Shown one piece after another: positions 6,160 to 10,183 of a stretch of DNA of 10,183 nucleotides (within the stretch, counting starts at the first letter, position 1; every line of letters begins with the position of its first letter). The notes beneath the pieces are model-generated. The model was not told the origin of the DNA, ran no database searches, and was given only the letters and a program-made list of their open reading frames with translations. Source of the stretch: CAMCQY01 sp044370415 (GTDB lineage Bacteria; Planctomycetota; Planctomycetia; Pirellulales; UBA1268); assembly GCA_044370415.1 (NCBI GenBank), contig JBILVO010000139.1, forward strand, positions 1-10,183, given 5' to 3'. Both the position numbers and the translations under genes were made by a program.

Positions 6160-7524
6160 CTACAGCCGCGCCTGCACGCTGCGGCGGTGGGCCGTGAGGC
6201 CCTCCGTGTCGGCGAGCGTGGCGATGTCGGCAGACAGGTCGGCGAGATCGGCGGCGGTGAGTTTGATCACGCTGCCGCCGCGGAGGAATTCGTTGGCCGA
6301 GAGGCCGGCGGCGAACCGGGCCGTGCCCCCCGTCGGCAGAACGTGCGACGGGCCGGCGGCGTAGTCGCCCGCCGCCACGGGGCTGTAGGGCCCGAGAAAG
6401 GCCGCGCCGGCGTGACAGATGCGGGCGAGCGTCGCCTCGGGATCGCGGGTGTCGATGGAGAGGTGCTCCGCCGCCAGTTCGTCGGCCAGCCGCACCGACT
6501 CGTCGTCGTCACGGGTGACCACGATCGCGCCGAACCGCTCCAGGCTTTCGCGGGTGAGGTCGCCCCGCTCGAGCACCGCCACGCGGCGGTCGAGGGCGGC
6601 GGCCACCGCATCGGCGAGGGCCGCGCACGACGTCAGCAGGATCGCCGATCCAGGCGAGTGCTCCGCCTGGGCCAGCATGTCGGCGGCTATGAATTCGGGA
6701 CTGCCCGCCGCGTCGGCCACGATCACGATCTCGCTGGGACCGGCGATCGAATCGATCGAGACGTCGCCGTAGACGTGCTCCTTGGCGAGTGCCACGAAGA
6801 GGTTTCCGGGGCCCACGATCTTGTCGACGCGGGGCAGGCCCTCGACGCCATAGGCGAGGGCGGCCACAGCCTGGGCGCCGCCGGCCCGCATCACCCGCGT
6901 CACGCCCAGCTCGTGGCAGGTCGCCAGCACGTGCTGGTTCTCGGAGCCGAACTTCGTCGGCGGCGCCACCACCACGATCTCTGGAACGCCCGCCACGCGG
7001 GCCGGGACGACCGTCATCAGGAGCGTCGAGGGATACGCCGCGGCACCGCCGGGCACGCACACGCCCACGCGATCGAGCGGCAGGTACCGCTGCCGCAGGA
7101 CACCGCCGCCGGGAAGGGGGACCTCCACGTCGTGGGCCAGCAGCGCCCGCTGGAACCGCTCGACCCGGTCCCTGATCCGCCTCACGGCGTCGAGGAAGCC
7201 GCGGTCGACCGACCGATGGGCGGCCTCGAGCGCGGTCTGCTCGACGAAGAGCGAGCCCGGTGCGAGCGTGGCGCCGTCGATCCGCCGGGAATAGTCGAGG
7301 AGCGCGTCGAGGCCGCGGGTCCGCACGTCGTGGCAGATCCGCTCCACCACCTGGCGGGGCGTGAGCGGCTCGCCGAACACGTCGATCGTCCGCTGCCGAC
7401 CGGCCGGGCTCACCATCTCCCCCTGGGAGACGAGCGTGCCGCGGAGCGCGTCGAGGCTGGCCCTGCCGGATGGTGTGGCCAGGTCGATCCGTTGGCAGAG
7501 CGGTCGCTTCGCGGGAGCAGTCAT
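6160..7524 (-). CDS. hisD: Histidinol dehydrogenase
   Basis: HisD is the zinc-dependent, NAD-linked enzyme that oxidises L-histidinol to L-histidine in two steps at the end of histidine biosynthesis. The 454-residue protein is close to the family's usual 430-440 with a slightly longer N-terminus. Signature pieces are VGVCVPGGAAAYPST, VDKIVGPGN, IAGPSEIVIVAD, LAQAEHSPGSA and GLSANEFLRGGSV. Zinc ligands correspond to Q286, H289, D387 and H446, and the catalytic pair to E353-H354. Each is 27 residues beyond its Escherichia coli equivalent (Q259, H262, D360, H419, E326-H327), so the active site is complete. The start is ATG 7524 (MTAPAKRP); the longer open frame up to 7821 is out-of-frame sequence of the next gene. 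No clear Shine-Dalgarno is seen. The secreted-protein gene ends 52 bases upstream on the same strand. Downstream, hisC in the same orientation is displaced by about 6 kb of accessory DNA. Confidence 0.97.
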   Translation of the reverse strand: MTAPAKRPLCQRIDLATPSGRASLDALRGTLVSQGEMVSPAGRQRTIDVFGEPLTPRQVVERICHDVRTRGLDALLDYSRRIDGATLAPGSLFVEQTALEAAHRSVDRGFLDAVRRIRDRVERFQRALLAHDVEVPLPGGGVLRQRYLPLDRVGVCVPGGAAAYPSTLLMTVVPARVAGVPEIVVVAPPTKFGSENQHVLATCHELGVTRVMRAGGAQAVAALAYGVEGLPRVDKIVGPGNLFVALAKEHVYGDVSIDSIAGPSEIVIVADAAGSPEFIAADMLAQAEHSPGSAILLTSCAALADAVAAALDRRVAVLERGDLTRESLERFGAIVVTRDDDESVRLADELAAEHLSIDTRDPEATLARICHAGAAFLGPYSPVAAGDYAAGPSHVLPTGGTARFAAGLSANEFLRGGSVIKLTAADLADLSADIATLADTEGLTAHRRSVQARL

Positions 7525-7576
7525 GACGACAGCATACCCACGATCGTGCCGGGCGTGAGTCTGCCGGGGGCGTCGC

Positions 7577-8716
7577 CTACTTCGCGGCGACGGCGTCGGC
7601 GCGGAACCCGGCCGCCGAGTCGCCGTGGAGCCGCGTCCAGCGGTCGGCGATCCAGTTGAGGCCCGCCGGAGCGGCGGCTGCGACGCCATTCGCCCGGCCG
7701 GCCGCCGGCTCGGTGAAAATCCGCGCCAGCAGGTCCCTGCCCCGGGATTCCAGGCTCGTCGGGCCGGTGTCGGGCCGCTCGCCGAAGACTGGGTCGGGCG
7801 GCAGCTGCTCGCGGGCCGCAAGGGCCGCGGCGGGGTCGCTGCCGAGTCGTGCGTCGATGGCGATCGCCCGTTCGATGGCCCGCGTCGCGTCGTCTCCCCG
7901 ATCGAGCGCGGTCAGCACAACGGCCTGCCGCAGATGCGTGTCGGGCAGGTCGGGTGCGATCGTCGCGGCTCGACGGTAGGCATCGAGCGCGGCCGAGAGC
8001 TTCGCCGGATCGTGAACAGCAGACCGTAGGTGGCGGTCGCCGACGGCGACCAGCCTGCCCGCCCGCAGCCGAGCCAGCCCGTTGCTCGACCGCATCGCGA
8101 CGGCACGCGCCGGCTGGGGGGCCGCGAACTGCGGAGCCGGTGGCGTTGCCGCCGGACGAGCCGCCGCCATGAGCTGCTGCGGTTCGGCGAGAGCCGCGGG
8201 CCGCGCCACCGGCGCGGTGTCGGCGAAGCCGAAGCCCAGCCAGGGCATCACGGGCCGCGGGCCGTAGACAGGCGCGATCCAGCGGATGATCGGAGACGGC
8301 ACGACGACGGGGTTCCAGCCCCAGCCGCAGCCGTAGGGATAGGCGTAGGGTGCGTAGGCCGGATAGCCGGCCGGCCAGCCATAGCCTCCCCACACCGGCC
8401 CGCACCAGCCCGGTGCGCCGAACGTGTAGCCGCGCAACGTGCCAGAGAAGAATCCACCGCCGGCACCTCCGAGGAAGACGCTGTCGCTGTACGCGAACCG
8501 TGTGCCGCCGTACCAGCCGCCCCAGCCTCCGTAGACGCGGGGGCCGTAGAAGCCGCCGCTGAACACCGGACCGCACCACGGTCGGCGTCCCCAGCCGCCC
8601 CGCCAATGGCCGTGCCATGCCGACGCCGTCTGCGGCTGGCACCAGACGAGCGACGACAGGACGACGACAACGGCCAACCGGCTCCACCGCCACCGCCGCG
8701 ACACCGACATCGTCAT
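7577..8716 (-). CDS. Secreted Gly/Tyr/Trp-rich protein with C-terminal TPR-like repeat
   Basis: A 379-residue exported protein of unknown function. Residues 1-33 form a signal peptide: arginines in the first 13 residues, hydrophobic LAVVVVLSSLVW, then probable cleavage after TASA. Residues from about 34 to 160 are very rich in Gly, Trp, Tyr and Pro (GGWGGWYGG, YPAYAPYAYPYG) and likely disordered or surface-packed. A Pro/Ala linker follows. Residues about 235-300 look like one or two TPR helices (LSAALDAYRRAATIAPD, then LRQAVVLTALDRGDDATRAIERAIAID). The start at ATG 8716 is preceded by GGGAGGG at the right distance, the best Shine-Dalgarno in the window. Such GYW-rich secreted proteins are common in planctomycetes. 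It precedes hisD by 52 bases, but a shared role is unlikely. Confidence 0.8.
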   Translation of the reverse strand: MTMSVSRRWRWSRLAVVVVLSSLVWCQPQTASAWHGHWRGGWGRRPWCGPVFSGGFYGPRVYGGWGGWYGGTRFAYSDSVFLGGAGGGFFSGTLRGYTFGAPGWCGPVWGGYGWPAGYPAYAPYAYPYGCGWGWNPVVVPSPIIRWIAPVYGPRPVMPWLGFGFADTAPVARPAALAEPQQLMAAARPAATPPAPQFAAPQPARAVAMRSSNGLARLRAGRLVAVGDRHLRSAVHDPAKLSAALDAYRRAATIAPDLPDTHLRQAVVLTALDRGDDATRAIERAIAIDARLGSDPAAALAAREQLPPDPVFGERPDTGPTSLESRGRDLLARIFTEPAAGRANGVAAAAPAGLNWIADRWTRLHGDSAAGFRADAVAAK

Positions 8717-8888
8717 GGCTCGCCCTCCCTGGGAAGCGGTCGAAGGCCCGCACACCGTCACCACCGCTCACGATGATTCTACGCGAACCGCGGCCGCGAT
8801 GGCGAGCGTTGGGGCGGCGGCCGCTGCCCCGCCCTCTCGGCCGTTGAGGCGGCCCGGCTGGATGGGTAGTCTCGCCGGCGAGGCTGGC

Positions 8889-9536
8889 ATGACTTCACGG
8901 CGAAAAACGGGTATCGAACTGGGCTGCGGCCTCGGGCTGTCACACAAGACGGCGGCCCGGCTGGCCGCCCTGCGCACCCCCGGCCGGATCCAGGACTTCG
9001 TCAATTCGATCCCCTGGAACCACGAGGCGGAGGGGCCGACCGCTTGGTCCGTGACGGAGGTGCTGCGCCGCCGCCGAGCCCATTGCATCGAGGGGGCGTT
9101 CGTCGCCGCCTGCGGCCTCTGGCTCGCCGGGCACCCGCCGCTGCTCATGGACATGGGGGCGGCGCGGGGCGACGTCGACCACGTGGTCGCGCTCTTTCGC
9201 CGCGGCCGGCTGTGGGGCGCGATCTCCAAGAGCAACAGCCCCTTTCTCCGCTACCGCGACCCGATCCACCGCAGCCTGCGGGAGCTGGCCATCTCATTCT
9301 TTCCGCAATACGTGAAGCGGCGTCGCAAGACACTCCGCACGTATTCGGTGCCGGTCGACCTGCGGCGACATGCGCCAGAACTGTGGGTGACCCACGCCGG
9401 CTTCTGCCGCGAGATGGTCGACACGCTGACGGCCGCGCGGCACTTTACGCTCCTGCCCGCCGGCGGCGAGGCATGCCTGCGGCCGATCGACGAGATCGAG
9501 GCGCGTTCGAACACGCTCCGCGACTACCGGCGGTGA
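8889..9536 (+). CDS. Conserved protein with Cys-His pair, probably transglutaminase/papain-like fold
   Basis: A 215-residue protein. RRRAHCIEGAFVAACGLW (Cys66) followed by DVDHVVALFRRG (His98) and WGAISKSNSP gives the order Cys, His, polar residue of transglutaminase-like and papain-like cysteine enzymes. RIQDFVNSIPWN before the Cys resembles the lead-in of such domains. I recall similar hypothetical proteins with an HC-EGA motif in diverse bacteria, without an assigned reaction. ATG 8889 is chosen because GAGG lies seven bases ahead and the conserved part starts shortly after. The frame is open back to 8715, with in-frame ATGs at 8799 and 8862, but that part overlaps the promoter side of the divergent secreted-protein gene. 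It has no signal peptide, so it is likely cytoplasmic. The catalytic assignment rests on motif order only. Confidence 0.72.
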   Translation: MTSRRKTGIELGCGLGLSHKTAARLAALRTPGRIQDFVNSIPWNHEAEGPTAWSVTEVLRRRRAHCIEGAFVAACGLWLAGHPPLLMDMGAARGDVDHVVALFRRGRLWGAISKSNSPFLRYRDPIHRSLRELAISFFPQYVKRRRKTLRTYSVPVDLRRHAPELWVTHAGFCREMVDTLTAARHFTLLPAGGEACLRPIDEIEARSNTLRDYRR

Positions 9537-9565
9537 CACCGGCTCACATGCCGGGCTAGCTGCCT

Positions 9566-9596
9566 GTGGACAAAGCCATCCATGGCCTTTGTCCAC
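9566..9596. terminator. Strong hairpin, likely terminator (first of two)
   Basis: GTGGACAAAG at 9566-9575 pairs perfectly with CTTTGTCCAC at 9587-9596, with further CCA/TGG pairing inside and one bulged base. It lies 30 bases after the stop of the plus-strand gene and before the stop of the converging minus-strand gene. No long T run follows, so termination may be of the hairpin-only type. Confidence 0.65.
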
Positions 9597-9601
9597 GAAA
9601 G

Positions 9602-9636
9602 CGAACCCCACGAAAGCCAAGGTTTCGCGGGGTTCG
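9602..9636. terminator. Strong hairpin, likely terminator (second of two)
   Basis: CGAACCCC (9602-9609) pairs with GGGGTTCG (9629-9636). After one mismatch, CGAAA (9611-9615) pairs with TTTCG (9623-9627), leaving a seven-base loop. It stands only five bases from the first hairpin. The pair sits between convergent genes and probably stops transcription in both directions. Confidence 0.65.
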
Positions 9637-9678
9637 TCGCCGCCGCATCCAGCGGCGGGTCACTGTATCCACGGCCTG

Positions 9679-10183
9679 CTAACGTTCGCCGGCTCCCATG
9701 CCGGCCTGGCCCAGCACGCGCCGCAGTGCCGTCATCGCGATCTCGCCGAACTGTCGCGGCGGCACCCGCCACAGCCGCGGGTTGTGGAGCTCGACCGCGA
9801 CGGCGCCACGGTAGCCGATGGATCTGAGCAGCTGTACGAGGTCGTCCGGCGGCGAAGATCCCTCGCCGGGCAGGATCCGGTCGGCGTCGCTTGCCATCTC
9901 GCGCGGCACGTCGGCGATGTCGGAGAGCTGCACGTGGGCCAGCGTCTCGACCGAGAGCAGGCCGAGGTCGAGCGGCTTGCTGGGGCCCACCGCAAACTGG
10001 AACCAGTCGAGACAGATCCCCAGAGCCGGGTGGCCGACGTCCTCGACGACCGCCACCGCCGACTGCAGGTTGTTGGGGAAGCTGGCCCGCGCGTCGAACT
10101 CCAGCGCGAGCCGCACGCCGGCGTCGGCCGCCCGCTTGGCAGCTTCCGAGAGGCTCATCGACAGGCGGGAGAGATCCTCCGCC
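9679..10183 (-). CDS. Sugar phosphate isomerase/epimerase-like TIM-barrel protein, C-terminal part (runs off right edge)
   Basis: About 167 C-terminal residues of a xylose-isomerase-like (AP endonuclease family 2) TIM barrel; the start lies beyond the right edge and the frame is open there. The internal ATG at 10158 is not the start. LALEFD supplies a conserved metal-binding glutamate strand, GICLDWFQF the strand with the Asp, HVQLSDI the His strand, and VAVELHNP the final Glu strand. This is the usual order of metal ligands in IolE/IolI-like sugar isomerases and epimerases. Such genes are abundant in planctomycetes, and the sugar acted on cannot be told. It ends 40 bases or so from the twin hairpins and converges on the Cys/His protein gene. 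Confidence 0.82.
   Translation of the reverse strand, partial: AEDLSRLSMSLSEAAKRAADAGVRLALEFDARASFPNNLQSAVAVVEDVGHPALGICLDWFQFAVGPSKPLDLGLLSVETLAHVQLSDIADVPREMASDADRILPGEGSSPPDDLVQLLRSIGYRGAVAVELHNPRLWRVPPRQFGEIAMTALRRVLGQAGMGAGER

Noticed and set aside
6151..7659. 502-codon plus-strand frame antisense to hisD
   Set aside because: It is a shadow of hisD, whose active-site residues are all present on the other strand.
7525..7821. N-terminal extension of hisD by 99 residues
   Set aside because: The extra part overlaps the secreted-protein gene in another frame and has no HisD similarity; family length fits ATG 7524.
7521..8771. 416-codon minus-strand frame overlapping the secreted protein
   Set aside because: It is Arg-rich shadow sequence; the alternative frame has a signal peptide, a strong Shine-Dalgarno and repeat composition typical of real proteins.

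Overview
This is a GC-rich bacterial chromosomal window. It has weak or missing Shine-Dalgarno sequences at most starts, a secreted Gly/Tyr/Trp-rich protein, and a histidine-biosynthesis locus interrupted by surface-glycan genes. The overall style suggests a planctomycete (Pirellulales-like), but this is inference from composition and protein style, and no rRNA or tRNA is present to fix it.

Layout, left to right. The minus-strand 5' end of hisC (1-160) runs off the left edge. Divergent from it is a radical SAM enzyme with extra C-terminal cysteines (369-1331, +). Next comes a broken second copy of the hisC 5' half (about 1611-2047, -). A plus-strand pair follows: a polysaccharide pyruvyl transferase (2376-3197) and a family 2 glycosyltransferase (3282-4163). 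After them lies a heavily damaged 3' half of hemB (4276-4836, +). A minus-strand SAM-dependent methyltransferase (4859-5698) is separated from hisD by about 460 bp holding only a probable decayed reading frame. hisD (6160-7524, -) is intact with all its zinc and catalytic residues. Upstream of it on the same strand is a secreted GYW-rich/TPR-like protein (7577-8716, -). Divergent from that is a Cys/His (transglutaminase-like) protein (8889-9536, +). Twin strong hairpins sit at the convergent junction, followed by the 3' part of a sugar phosphate isomerase/epimerase-like TIM-barrel gene that runs off the right edge (9679-10183, -).

How it fits together. hisD and hisC face the same way and are commonly neighbours in his operons. 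Here about 6 kb of accessory DNA lies between them: radical SAM, pyruvyl transferase, glycosyltransferase, methyltransferase, two housekeeping-gene fragments and one unrecognised remnant. The simplest reading is an acquired or rearranged surface-polysaccharide modification island inside the his locus. The partial hisC duplication (122 of 124 bases identical across the visible overlap) is a visible scar of the rearrangement. The most noteworthy signals are the hisC direct repeat with its one-base frameshift, the hemB remnant with identifiable lesions, and the radical SAM enzyme of unrecognised subfamily. I did not find a CRISPR array, transposase, integrase or tRNA gene.
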